Assembly: GCA_900466945.1 (NCBI GenBank)
Contig: UBNV01000010.1
Span: forward strand, 372,001-436,000
DNA from: Hyphomicrobiales bacterium
Lineage (GTDB): Bacteria; Pseudomonadota; Alphaproteobacteria; Rhizobiales; Rhizobiaceae
Reading direction: 5' to 3'
DNA: 64,000 nt
Made by a program: the position numbers and the translations under genes. Under the pieces are notes generated by a model. The model made no database searches and was not told where the DNA came from. It saw only the letters and a list, made by a program, of their open reading frames with translations. Of this stretch, positions 8,560-18,265 are shown one piece after another (the first letter of the stretch is position 1; each line of letters opens with the position of its first letter).

Positions 8560-9522
8560 ATGTCCGATCAAGCGCTCGTGTTGATCCCCGGTCGCATTCA
8601 CCCGCGTGTTCGCGCTCGCCTGGCAGATCGTTTCGAAATCCTGGAGGTAGCGGACGCCTCTGCGTCGGAAGCCCCGTCCGAACAACTGGCCCGGGTGCGC
8701 GGCGCTGCCGTTTCCGGGCGCTTTCCCGCATCGCTGATCGAGCGCCTGCCGAAGCTCGAGATGATCGGCAGTTTCGGGGTCGGCTATGACGGCGTCGATG
8801 TCAGCGCGGCTGCGGCGCGGGGGATCATAGTCACCCACACGCCCGACGTGCTGAACGACGAAGTGGCCGACACTACGATCGCTCTGCTTCTCAACACCGT
8901 TCGCCAGTTCCATTTCGCCGAGCGCTATCTGCGTGAGGGCCGTTGGGAGCGGGAAGGAGCTTTTCCGCTCTCGCCGTTGTCCCTGAAGGGACGCAAGGTC
9001 GGTATTCACGGCCTGGGACGGATCGGCACGGAGATCGCATCCAGGCTCGCCCCGTTCAAGGTGGAGATCGCCTATCACACCCGCCGACCGCGTGACGACG
9101 TGTCCTATGCCTATCACGACAGTCTGCTCGGTCTGGCGAAGGCGGTCGACATCCTGATCTCGATCGTTCCGTCCACCCCGCAGACCAACGGGGCGATTAA
9201 CGCCGAGGTTCTCGCGGCGCTCGGGCAGAATGGCGTGTTGATCAATGTCGGTCGCGGCACGACGGTGGATCAGCCCGCCCTGATTGCGGCGCTTCAGGAC
9301 GGTACGATCGCGGCTGCGGGTCTCGACGTGTTCGCTTCGGAACCTCATGTGCCGCAGGCGCTCATCGACCTGCCGAATGTCTCGCTTCTGCCGCATGTCG
9401 CCTCGGCTTCGGTGCCAACGCGCGACGCCATGGCCGATCTCGTGGCCGATAACGTGATTTCCTGGTTCGACACGGGCCGTCCGTTGACGCCGGTTCCCGA
9501 AACGCCGTTCGTGAGGGGCTGA
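8560..9522 (+). CDS. D-isomer-specific 2-hydroxyacid dehydrogenase
   Basis: The 320-residue enzyme has the two-domain D-2-hydroxyacid dehydrogenase fold. The NAD(P)-binding loop is GIHGLGRIGTEIA. The catalytic Arg lies in NVGRGTTVDQ, the Glu in FASEPHVP and the His in LLPHVASAS, so the triad is complete. FGVGYDGVDV in the catalytic domain is typical of glyoxylate/hydroxypyruvate reductase-like members. It reduces a 2-oxo acid to the D-hydroxy acid or the reverse. The start at 8560 is preceded by CCAGGAGACAC. It follows the LacI gene with a small GC hairpin (8505-8527) between them, suggesting a regulator-enzyme pair for a hydroxyacid or sugar-acid pathway. Exact substrate unknown. Confidence 0.92.
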   Translation: MSDQALVLIPGRIHPRVRARLADRFEILEVADASASEAPSEQLARVRGAAVSGRFPASLIERLPKLEMIGSFGVGYDGVDVSAAAARGIIVTHTPDVLNDEVADTTIALLLNTVRQFHFAERYLREGRWEREGAFPLSPLSLKGRKVGIHGLGRIGTEIASRLAPFKVEIAYHTRRPRDDVSYAYHDSLLGLAKAVDILISIVPSTPQTNGAINAEVLAALGQNGVLINVGRGTTVDQPALIAALQDGTIAAAGLDVFASEPHVPQALIDLPNVSLLPHVASASVPTRDAMADLVADNVISWFDTGRPLTPVPETPFVRG

Positions 9523-9598
9523 TTCGGCTGGCCAGCCTTCCACAAGCTTGATGCCGCATCCTTTCCGGATATGAGGTTTCGAGCGGAAGGATGCTTCG

Positions 9599-10078
9599 AT
9601 GAAGTCCTCTCTCGTCATTGGGACGACGGCACTGTTGTGTGCGTGTGTTTCAGCCGTTGGAATCGGCTTTTGGGCCATGCCTCGGCAAGGCGTCCAGGAG
9701 GCGGCCGACCCGATCGTGCTCGGTACCATCCCGTCTGCGCGCGCCATCAGTTCGCACGTCCCGTCCTCGCTGCGTGCCCATACGGCGTCGCCGCCGGCTA
9801 TTTTCTCGGTCTCGAATTTCACGCGCAAGACGGTGTGTCTCGTCGAGCGTGGGGCCGCCCTGACCAGCCGAAGCCGGGACTTCTTCGCGCCCCCGGATTG
9901 CGATCAGGTCTGGCCTGGCCTGGCCCGGGCCAGCAATTGGACCCAGAACGAGGACGGCAGTGTCAGCATATCCGATGCCAATGGCGCAACCTTGCTGACT
10001 CTGGTTCGCAGCCGCCATTTCTCATATGAAGCGTCAGACGCGCCGGGCGCAGACCTCGCCCTGCTGATGCTGCCCTGA
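9599..10078 (+). CDS. Secreted AprI/Inh-like protease inhibitor, probable
   Basis: The 159-residue protein has an N-terminal hydrophobic helix (residues 4-26) that can act as a signal peptide or anchor. The C-terminal region resembles the Inh beta-barrel of metalloprotease inhibitors: a Cys-containing strand (RKTVCLVERG), then DC followed by W/P (DCDQVWPGLARASNW), then NEDGSVSISDANGATLLTL. The pattern C...C...W...DG...DA.G..LL is characteristic, and the two Cys could form the family disulfide. Inh proteins sit in the periplasm and protect the cell from its own secreted serralysin-type proteases. No protease gene is adjacent. Recognition is by motif pattern only, so moderate confidence. Confidence 0.6.
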   Translation: MKSSLVIGTTALLCACVSAVGIGFWAMPRQGVQEAADPIVLGTIPSARAISSHVPSSLRAHTASPPAIFSVSNFTRKTVCLVERGAALTSRSRDFFAPPDCDQVWPGLARASNWTQNEDGSVSISDANGATLLTLVRSRHFSYEASDAPGADLALLMLP

Positions 10079-11600
<1,522 letters not shown>

Positions 11601-11626
11601 TCAACAATTGCATCTCGACAGTCGGT

Positions 11627-11656
11627 AGCCCCGGTCCTCGCGACCGGGGCTTTTTC
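11627..11656 (+). terminator. Terminator after the TRAP binding-protein gene
   Basis: A 10-base stem AGCCCCGGTC/GACCGGGGCT with a 5-base loop is followed by TTTTT. It lies 27 bases past the stop codon. Confidence 0.92.
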
Positions 11657-11677
11657 GTGCGGCGTCGGTCAAAAGAA

Positions 11678-11700
11678 AACCCCGGCGCGACGCCGGGGTT
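11678..11700 (-). terminator. Terminator after the TRAP permease operon
   Basis: A perfect 10-base stem AACCCCGGCG/CGCCGGGGTT with a 3-base loop. On the minus strand it is followed by TTCTTTT, so it stops transcription of the permease operon coming from the right. Confidence 0.85.
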
Positions 11701-11737
11701 CTGCAGATCTATCTCGTGCTGTGGACTTTAGCAGCCG

Positions 11738-13567
11738 TTACTGAATGACAGGCGGCTGGCTCAGGTCCATCGACGGTGCCGGTGCCGGGGCGGCGGGTGC
11801 CGCGCCTGCTGGCGGCTGGATGGCCGGCGGCTGGCCGAGATCGAGGGGCGGCAGGCCGAGTGCCGGCTGCTGGCCTGCACCGCCAGCCGGTGCCTCGCTG
11901 CCGAGCGGTGGCAGGCCGAAGGACGGCATGGTGGCACCGCCACCGTCGGTCGGCTGCGGGATTGTGATCTGGATCGTACTCGGATCCTGGACCACCGCGT
12001 CGCCCTTGTAATGCATCACCAGACCCGGGAAGGCGATGACCGTGATGATCGCCAGGAACTGGATGATGATGAAGGGCAGCACACCCTTGTAGATGTCCAG
12101 CGTCTTGATGCCGTCCTGCATCTGTCCGGTGACCTTGTCCCTCCATCTCCCCTCTGGTGCGACGGAGCGCAGGTAGAAGAGGGAGAAGCCGAAGGGTGGC
12201 GTTAGGAAGGAGGTCTGCAGGTTGATGCCGAGAATGATGCCGAACCAGACGAGGTCGATTCCCAGGCTCTGGGCGACCGGGACCAGAAGCGGCACCATGA
12301 TGAAGGCGATCTCGAAGAAGTCGAGGAAACAGCCGAGGATGAAGACGATGATCGTGACAACGATCAGGAAGCCGTATTCTCCGCCCGGCAGGGCCAGCAT
12401 CAGGTCTTCGACCCAGACATTGCCGTTAATGCCGTAGAAGGTCAGACCGAAGACGCGGGCGCCGATCAGGATCATCATGACGAAGGCCGAGAGACGCGTG
12501 GTGGCGTCGAGGGCATTCTTCAGGATGGCGAGGTTGAGACGTCCCTTTGCTGCGGCGATGATCAGAGCGCCAGTCGCGCCCATGGCGCCGCCTTCTGTCG
12601 GCGTTGCAATGCCGAGGAAGATCGTGCCGAGAACCAGGAAGATCAGCGCCAGCGGCGGCACCATGACGATGATCACTTCCTGCGCAAGACGCGAGATCAC
12701 GTTCAACTGCATACCGCGATTGACGAGCGCGAAGACGTAGACAGAGATGACGCCGAAGGCGAGTGCTGCCACCAACTGCCACTCGGCGCTTGCGATGCCG
12801 GTGAACAGGATGTGATAGCCGAGGAAGTAGAGGCCCGTTCCGATGGCGATCATCACGAAAAGCGAGGTGACACCATCACCGAGCGTGCGTGCTTCCTTGG
12901 GAAGGGCAGGTGCCCATTCCGGCTTGATGATCGTGACCGCAAAGATGTAGGCGCAGTAAGCCGCGATGATCATCAGGGCCGGATAGAGCGCGCCGACATA
13001 CATGTCACCGACGGACCGGCCGAGCTGGTCGGCCATGACGATCAGGACGAGCGATGGCGGAACGATCTGGGCAAGCGTGCCGGAGGCCGCGATCGTGCCC
13101 GAGACCAGCGGACCATTATACTTGTAGCGCAGCATGATCGGCAGCGAGATCAGGCCCATGGCCATGACCGAGGCTGCAACGACGCCGGTGGTGGCGCCCA
13201 GCAGCGCGCCGACGAGGATGACGGCATAGGCGAGGCCGCCACGAATCGGGCCGAACAGCTGACCGATCGTATCGAGCAGGTCTTCTGCCATGCGCGATCG
13301 TTCCAGAATGATGCCCATGAGCGTGAAGAACGGGATCGACAGCAGCGTGTCGTTATACATGATCCCGTAGATGCGCTCCGGATGCGACTGGAGCAGAGGC
13401 CAGAAGAGGCGGATCTCGGACGAAAAGATCGACAGTTCGACGCCGAGCACGAAGTAAATCAAACCACCGGCTGCAAGCGTGAAGGCGACCGGATAGCCAA
13501 GCAGCAGCATGGCCATGACGGTCGTGAACATGATGGGCGCGAGATTGTGGGCGATAAGGTCGATCAT
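11738..13567 (-). CDS. TRAP transporter large permease subunit (DctM/TakM-like) with Pro-rich tail
   Basis: The 609-residue membrane protein has more than a dozen hydrophobic helices. It shows DctM-family signatures such as SIPFFTLMGIILERS, GATTGVVAASVMAMG, ASGTLAQIVPPSLVLIVMADQ and GINLQTSFLTPPFGFSLFYLR. It is the ion-motive permease that moves the substrate released by the binding protein, driven by Na+. The typical core ends near residue 510. Beyond it is an extra C-terminal region of about 90 residues made of repeats such as GLPPL, DLGQPPAIQPP and DLSQPPVIQ, rich in Pro, Ala and Gln and predicted unstructured. Such a tail is not part of the usual family. The small subunit gene ends one base before its start, so the two are translationally coupled. 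Confidence 0.93.
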   Translation of the reverse strand: MIDLIAHNLAPIMFTTVMAMLLLGYPVAFTLAAGGLIYFVLGVELSIFSSEIRLFWPLLQSHPERIYGIMYNDTLLSIPFFTLMGIILERSRMAEDLLDTIGQLFGPIRGGLAYAVILVGALLGATTGVVAASVMAMGLISLPIMLRYKYNGPLVSGTIAASGTLAQIVPPSLVLIVMADQLGRSVGDMYVGALYPALMIIAAYCAYIFAVTIIKPEWAPALPKEARTLGDGVTSLFVMIAIGTGLYFLGYHILFTGIASAEWQLVAALAFGVISVYVFALVNRGMQLNVISRLAQEVIIVMVPPLALIFLVLGTIFLGIATPTEGGAMGATGALIIAAAKGRLNLAILKNALDATTRLSAFVMMILIGARVFGLTFYGINGNVWVEDLMLALPGGEYGFLIVVTIIVFILGCFLDFFEIAFIMVPLLVPVAQSLGIDLVWFGIILGINLQTSFLTPPFGFSLFYLRSVAPEGRWRDKVTGQMQDGIKTLDIYKGVLPFIIIQFLAIITVIAFPGLVMHYKGDAVVQDPSTIQITIPQPTDGGGATMPSFGLPPLGSEAPAGGAGQQPALGLPPLDLGQPPAIQPPAGAAPAAPAPAPSMDLSQPPVIQ

Positions 13568-13568
13568 C

Positions 13569-14126
13569 TCAGGCCTCCTTGCCTTCGGTCTCAGGCTCAG
13601 GTGTGACTGCGTTCGGCTCCTCGATCCGGCCCATCAGCACGGCGGCGCGCTTGATGATTTCGGAGAAGGCCTGAGCCGTGAGCATCATGAAGCCAAGCAA
13701 GACCATAGCCTTGGCGGGCCAGATGATCAGGCCGCCTGCGCTCGACGACATCTCTCCTGAGCGAAACGACAGCCAAAACCACGGCCAGGCAAGATAGGCC
13801 ATCAGGGCAGCGAAGGGCACGAGGAAGATGGTGTGGAGGATCAGGTCGATCCAGTCGCGCGTCCGCTTCTTCCAGCCGCTGGACAGGATGTCGATGCGGA
13901 TATGTTCGTTGCGGAGCAGAGCGTAAGCGGCGGCGAGCATGAACACGGTGCCGAACAGGTACCATTGCAGCTCGAGCCAGGCATTGGATGAAATGTCGAA
14001 GACCTTGCGGATGACGGCATTGCCGGCGCTGATCAGAACGGCGGCCAAGAGCAGCCAGGAAACCCAGCGCCCGATGGCCCCGTTGATCGCGTCGATCACC
14101 CGGGAAACAGCCAACAGGATTGTCAT
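13569..14126 (-). CDS. TRAP transporter small permease subunit (DctQ/TakQ-like)
   Basis: The 185-residue protein has four predicted membrane helices: ALGRWVSW-type near 15-45, then WYLFGTVFMLAAAYALL, a helix near 95-120, and AKAMVLLGFMMLTAQAFSEII. The motif LELQWYLFGTVFMLAAAYAL-LRNEHIRID is the hallmark of DctQ subunits. It forms the transporter membrane complex with the large subunit encoded directly downstream (1 base gap). The C-terminal 25 residues are acidic (PEPETEGKEA). The operon promoter should lie in the 380-base gap that follows at 14127-14505. Confidence 0.92.
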   Translation of the reverse strand: MTILLAVSRVIDAINGAIGRWVSWLLLAAVLISAGNAVIRKVFDISSNAWLELQWYLFGTVFMLAAAYALLRNEHIRIDILSSGWKKRTRDWIDLILHTIFLVPFAALMAYLAWPWFWLSFRSGEMSSSAGGLIIWPAKAMVLLGFMMLTAQAFSEIIKRAAVLMGRIEEPNAVTPEPETEGKEA

Positions 14127-14212
14127 TGTGTTTGTTCTCCCCTTGTCTTTTCGTGCTTAGAGCAATGGTAAACCGCGCGCAACTGGACAGGCCGGCGCTT
14201 GTCGGGCGGCAG

Positions 14213-14231
14213 ACGAAAGTTGAACTTTCGT
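14213..14231. promoter_or_regulatory. Perfect 19-base palindrome upstream of the TRAP permease operon
   Basis: ACGAAAGTT-G-AACTTTCGT is a perfect 9-base inverted repeat around one base, 86 bases before the small-permease start. It is in the right place for an operator controlling transporter synthesis; the cognate regulator is unknown. The rest of the gap 14127-14505 shows no gene. Confidence 0.5.
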
Positions 14232-14505
14232 ACGCTTGCAGATCGGCGTGTACCGCATTGCTCCATGGCCTGGTCTTGGCGGTCCCGTCGCATTTGAACA
14301 ATTTCCCTATGCCGGCCTTAACGGGTTGTGACGTACGCGTTTGCGTCCCGCTTCGAAGCAGTGCATTTTAGGCTTTGCTTCGTTTCGTGATTTACTGTGA
14401 CGTTTCAGGACAAGTTTATTTCCGCCGGGAGCCGGCCACAGGAATTGGAAGAGACGTTTTTTGACAGCTGAGGTTTTGCGTCCAACCACGCCGGGAGGGC
14501 AAATC

Positions 14506-16815
14506 ATGAGGGCCGACAAGGGGCGCGACCGGAACGTGCCCGCGGATGTCTATCTTTCGTTCGTAAGCTCTCTGTTCGACAACCGGTTCACGCTGTTCAC
14601 CGGCATGGTTGTCCACATCCTGACTTTCATGACGGTCTTCGTGCAAACCGGAGCGACCTTCTATCTTCTTCTTTCCGGCTGCTTCGTCCTTATCTTTGCC
14701 TTCCGTCTGCGCTCCTTCTTCGTTTTCGACCGGGAGGACAAGCAGTCGCTCAGCCGCGCGCAGATCGCAGCATGGGAGCGGCGCTATGTGTTGGGTGGGG
14801 CCGCGACCATGGCGATCCTGGGAATCGGCAGCGGCTACGCCATGCTGGCCTTCCAGGATACGTTTGCCGAACTTGCCTGCATTTCGGTTGCCATGGCGAC
14901 CATGGTGTCCATTGTCGGCCGCAATTATGGTTCGCGGCTGGCCGTGGACCTGCAGACGCTGGCCTGCTGCGCGCCGATGGTGATCGGGAGCTTGCTGTCG
15001 CAGGACATCTACAAGTCGCTCCTGTCGTTGCTGCTGATTCCGTTCTGGTTGACCACGCGCGCGATGGCGAATGGGGTGCGTGACTTCCTCTACGAGAATG
15101 TCATTGCGTCCCGCGAAATGGCGAAGATCGCAGACCGCTTCGATACGGCGCTCAGCAACATGACCCACGGGCTCTTGATGCTCGATCCGGACAACCGGAT
15201 CGAAGTGGTCAATCGTAAGGCTTGTGAATTGCTCAACCTCGGGGATCGGCGGCGGCTGACGGGCTGCGATCTCGATGTCGTGCTTCGCTATGGCGTGCGC
15301 CACACATTCGTCGATGGGGCCATGCCCAGCCTCCTGCAGAGACAATTGTCGCAGCTCACCCAGGGCGTCTCGAGCCGCGCCCTGATGCATTTCTCGGAAG
15401 ATCTTGTGCTCGAGTTTTCGGCCCGCCGACGGGATGAGGGCGGTGTCGTGCTGATTTTCGAGGATGTCACGGCGCGGGTGCGGGCCGACCGCAAGATCCT
15501 GCACATGGCCCGCTACGACCACCTGACGGGCCTGCCGCAACGCAGCTACTTCAACGACATCGTGCGCGAGCGCCTGGAACAGGCCGATACCGTCGGCCCG
15601 ACGGTCGGTCTCATGATCCTCGATGTCGCCGACTTCAAGCATGTGAACGATCTCAAAGGACATCTCGCTGGGGACAAGCTGCTTGCTGCGATTGCTACCC
15701 GGCTTACGGAACTTGCGGCTGGCAAGGCCGTGGTGGGGCGCCTGGTCGGCGACCATTTCGTTCTCTTCTTCCCGGGTGTCGAACAGTCCGAAGATCTCGG
15801 CGAGGCGATGCGGCAGCTGCATGCTGCGGCATGCGGCCGCTACAAGGTCGACGGCGGACAGATCCCGGTCCTCTTCTCTGCCGGTGCCGTGCTGCTCGAC
15901 AGCGCGGATCCGAAGATGGAGGAGTGGCCGGTCAAGCTCGACATCGCTTTGTTCGAATCCAAGGCGCGTAGCCGTGGCCAGTTCACGCTCTTCGAAGAGG
16001 AGATGGATGCGCGTCATCTGGAACGACAACGGCTTAAGGCGGATTTGCGTGCGGCCGTGGACCATCACGGTATCACCGTGGTCTATCAGCCCATGTTTAC
16101 GCCGGATGGCCATGGCCTCGTGTGCTGCGAGGCGCTCGCGCGATGGCATCATCCGGAGAAGGGGCCGATAGCGCCGAATATCTTCATCCAGATCGCCGAA
16201 GAGATAGGCATCGTCTCCTCCATCACGCGGCAGGTGCTACGCAAGGCCTGTATCGACTGCGGTAGCTGGCCGCAGACCATTGGTGTCTCGGTCAATCTGT
16301 CCGTCCATGACCTCAGGCACGAAGACCTGTCTGACACTGTCGAGAAGATCCTGACGGAAACCGGCCTTGCTCCGCATCGACTTCATCTGGAAGTCACCGA
16401 GAGTAGCCTGATCGAAGAATTGTCCGATGCACGTGCCGTGCTCGATCGACTGCGGAGCCTCGGCATCACGATCTCGATCGATGATTTCGGGACCGGATTC
16501 TCGAGCCTTAGCTATCTCGACACACTTCCGGTCGATGTGGTGAAGATCGATCGCTCCTTCGTCCGCGATATCGGGGAGGACCAACGCCGCCTGAAACTCT
16601 TGCGCGGGATCGTCAGCCTGGCACGAGGGCTCGACATCGGCATCGTCATCGAGGGCGTGGAGACACGGGAACAACTGGCGCTGATCAGGAAGCACAATTG
16701 CGCCGACCTGATCCAGGGCTATGTCTTTTCGAAGCCTATCGCGGCTCAGGCCGTGGAAGCGCTTTGCCAGGAAGCCGAGATCACCGGTCTGGAAGAACAG
16801 AGCGGCGTCGCCTGA
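14506..16815 (+). CDS. Membrane PAS-GGDEF(degenerate)-EAL protein, probable c-di-GMP phosphodiesterase
   Basis: The start is ATG at 14506 because GGAGGG lies 6 bases upstream; a TTG at 14461 is in frame but lacks a site. The 769-residue protein begins with several membrane helices (about residues 25-190). A PAS-like domain follows (ALSNMTHGLLMLDPDNRIEVVN), then GGDEF and EAL domains. The GGDEF active-site loop reads VGDHF instead of GGDEF, so cyclase activity is probably lost. The EAL domain is complete: CCEALARW near residue 540, DDFGTGFSSL near 658, KIDRSF, EGVE and QGYVFSKP. It should hydrolyse c-di-GMP, with the GGDEF half possibly acting as a GTP-sensing regulator. It is transcribed divergently from the TRAP permeases. 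Confidence 0.93.
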   Translation: MRADKGRDRNVPADVYLSFVSSLFDNRFTLFTGMVVHILTFMTVFVQTGATFYLLLSGCFVLIFAFRLRSFFVFDREDKQSLSRAQIAAWERRYVLGGAATMAILGIGSGYAMLAFQDTFAELACISVAMATMVSIVGRNYGSRLAVDLQTLACCAPMVIGSLLSQDIYKSLLSLLLIPFWLTTRAMANGVRDFLYENVIASREMAKIADRFDTALSNMTHGLLMLDPDNRIEVVNRKACELLNLGDRRRLTGCDLDVVLRYGVRHTFVDGAMPSLLQRQLSQLTQGVSSRALMHFSEDLVLEFSARRRDEGGVVLIFEDVTARVRADRKILHMARYDHLTGLPQRSYFNDIVRERLEQADTVGPTVGLMILDVADFKHVNDLKGHLAGDKLLAAIATRLTELAAGKAVVGRLVGDHFVLFFPGVEQSEDLGEAMRQLHAAACGRYKVDGGQIPVLFSAGAVLLDSADPKMEEWPVKLDIALFESKARSRGQFTLFEEEMDARHLERQRLKADLRAAVDHHGITVVYQPMFTPDGHGLVCCEALARWHHPEKGPIAPNIFIQIAEEIGIVSSITRQVLRKACIDCGSWPQTIGVSVNLSVHDLRHEDLSDTVEKILTETGLAPHRLHLEVTESSLIEELSDARAVLDRLRSLGITISIDDFGTGFSSLSYLDTLPVDVVKIDRSFVRDIGEDQRRLKLLRGIVSLARGLDIGIVIEGVETREQLALIRKHNCADLIQGYVFSKPIAAQAVEALCQEAEITGLEEQSGVA

Positions 16816-16925
16816 GGGATGTAAAGCGCCACCATTACTTCAGGTTTTTCTTACGTGATTCATTTGCTGTGCAGGCCGAACTCAATCGGTTGCCGATGCG
16901 ACCGTTAACCTTAATCGGGAAGACT

Positions 16926-16940
16926 TTAATCTATTGTTAA
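16926..16940. promoter_or_regulatory. CtrA-box match upstream of the FeeM/LuxI-like gene
   Basis: TTAATCTATTGTTAA fits TTAA-N7-TTAA exactly, the consensus of the alphaproteobacterial cell-cycle regulator CtrA. It is 74 bases before the start at 17015. A half site, TTAACC, lies about 15 bases further upstream. AT-rich sequence could produce this by chance, although the surroundings are GC-rich. Confidence 0.45.
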
Positions 16941-17014
16941 TATCTAGGGGCGCGGAACAGCGGCTCGCATGCTACCCGGTTGGTTATGGCCGGTAACCGG
17001 AGCGAGCGTCTGGC

Positions 17015-17764
17015 ATGCAAGTGGAAGGCTTTTCGGAAAGATTGATGCGTCATCTCGATTTTATCGAGTATCGGCGGGTGGAGACACACGAGGATTTCGA
17101 GGAGATCGAGCAACTCCGTTACAAGACCTACAAAGCCGCCGACATGATCCCGCGCGCGGCGCCGAGCATGATCGACGACGCAGATTTCGATCCGCATGCC
17201 TATGTGTTCGGGATCTATTATTTCGAGGAACTGGTGAGCACGATCCGGCTTCACCACGTAACGGCGGACCACCCGCTGTCACAATCGGCCCAGGTCTTTC
17301 CCGACGTCATGGAGGCCTATCTCGACGCAGGCCTGACGATCATCGATCCGGCGCGTTTTGCGGTGGATCCGGCCTTCGCGAACGAGGTTTCGGTTCTTCC
17401 CTATATTACCTTGCGGCCAAGTATCGTCGCCGCCGCCTATTTCAAGGCCGACCGGGTCCTGCAACCGGTCAGGCCGCCGCATGCTGCCTTCTACAAGCGT
17501 GTCTTCTATGCCGAGACGGTCGTGGAGCGTCGCATGACGGAAGTCTACGGCCGGGAGCTTACCCTGATGGCGACCAACACCCATACGACGGGAGAAAAGC
17601 TTCTGAAACGCTACCCGTTCTTCGATTCGGGTGTCTACGAGCGGCGAATGATGTTCGGACGGGGGGAGGGGCCACTGCCGACGACACCGTTGACGATCCT
17701 TCCGTCAGCGCGACTGGTGGCGGCCGGCAAGATCTCAGGCGCCATCGCCGGGCGGGATTATTGA
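17015..17764 (+). CDS. LuxI/FeeM-like N-acyl amino acid synthase family protein
   Basis: The 249-residue protein resembles the GNAT-related autoinducer synthase/N-acyl amino acid synthase superfamily. It shows LRYKTY (the RYxxF helix), an acidic DDADFDPHAYVFGIY stretch, a GNAT-type strand ELVSTIRLHHV with the conserved Arg, then VFPDV and IDPARFAVDP. The last parallels the ELSRFAV motif of LuxI enzymes. These enzymes join an acyl chain from acyl-ACP to an amino acid or S-adenosylmethionine. The product could be an N-acyl amino acid (lipid or signal); no LuxR-type regulator gene adjoins, so classical AHL quorum sensing is less likely. An alternative start, ATG at 17045, has GGAAAG upstream. 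A CtrA box precedes the gene. Confidence 0.72.
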   Translation: MQVEGFSERLMRHLDFIEYRRVETHEDFEEIEQLRYKTYKAADMIPRAAPSMIDDADFDPHAYVFGIYYFEELVSTIRLHHVTADHPLSQSAQVFPDVMEAYLDAGLTIIDPARFAVDPAFANEVSVLPYITLRPSIVAAAYFKADRVLQPVRPPHAAFYKRVFYAETVVERRMTEVYGRELTLMATNTHTTGEKLLKRYPFFDSGVYERRMMFGRGEGPLPTTPLTILPSARLVAAGKISGAIAGRDY

Positions 17765-17897
17765 CGCCAGACCGCAGATGCGATTGCACTCCTGCTGACG
17801 TTTGTGTATGCGGGAAAAAGAAGAAATTTCGCCCACAGCCGTGTCCGGTGTGATTCTGCCGTGGTGCCGCCAGTCCTTGAGAATTGGGAGATCGAAC

Positions 17898-18122
17898 ATG
17901 AGCGAACATCATTCCGGTCCGGTCGAAACCGGTGCTTCGATGGACTACAAGGAGCACGACAAGACCTACGACCTTTTCATTGCCGGTACGAAGTACGGCA
18001 CCGCGCTCCTCGTCGCCCTGATGATCGCCATGGCTGCCGGTTTCTTCGGCGGCGCGGGCCTGCTCGGTGGCCTCTTTATCTGGATCGTCCTGTCGGTGGC
18101 CGGCGTCTTCATGATGCGCTGA
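17898..18122 (+). CDS. aa3-type cytochrome c oxidase subunit IV
   Basis: The start chosen is the ATG at 17898 (MSEHHSGPVETGASMDY, 74 residues), preceded by GGGAGATCGAAC; the longer frame from 17802 lacks homology to the family. The protein has an N-terminal hydrophilic segment containing MDYKEHDKTYDLFIAGTKYGT, split here by family convention. One or two hydrophobic helices follow (residues 33-72). This is the small alphaproteobacterial subunit IV that packs against the aa3 oxidase core in the inner membrane. It lies far from any other oxidase subunit gene, as is usual for this peptide in rhizobia, and has its own terminator. Confidence 0.9.
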   Translation: MSEHHSGPVETGASMDYKEHDKTYDLFIAGTKYGTALLVALMIAMAAGFFGGAGLLGGLFIWIVLSVAGVFMMR

Positions 18123-18150
18123 TCGGCACGAACGCTTTTTTGTCACGTTG

Positions 18151-18178
18151 AGGCGGTCCGGAAACGGCCCGCCTTTTT
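18151..18178 (+). terminator. Terminator after oxidase subunit IV
   Basis: Stem AGGCGGTCCG/CGGCCCGCCT with one mismatch and a GAAA tetraloop is followed by TTTTT, 29 bases past the stop codon. Confidence 0.85.
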
Positions 18179-18215
18179 CTTTGCCGCCATGCCGGCAATT
18201 CGTACTTGCAGAACA

Positions 18216-18243
18216 GAAAACGGCGGGTCACCCCGCCGTTTCC
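18216..18243 (-). terminator. Terminator after the TPR lipoprotein gene
   Basis: A perfect stem AAACGGCGGG/CCCGCCGTTT with a 4-base loop. On the minus strand it is followed by TCTGTTC, a poor U-tract. It lies just after the stop of the gene that ends at 18266. Confidence 0.65.
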
Positions 18244-18265
18244 AAATCCGTTCCTGTCCCAGGTA

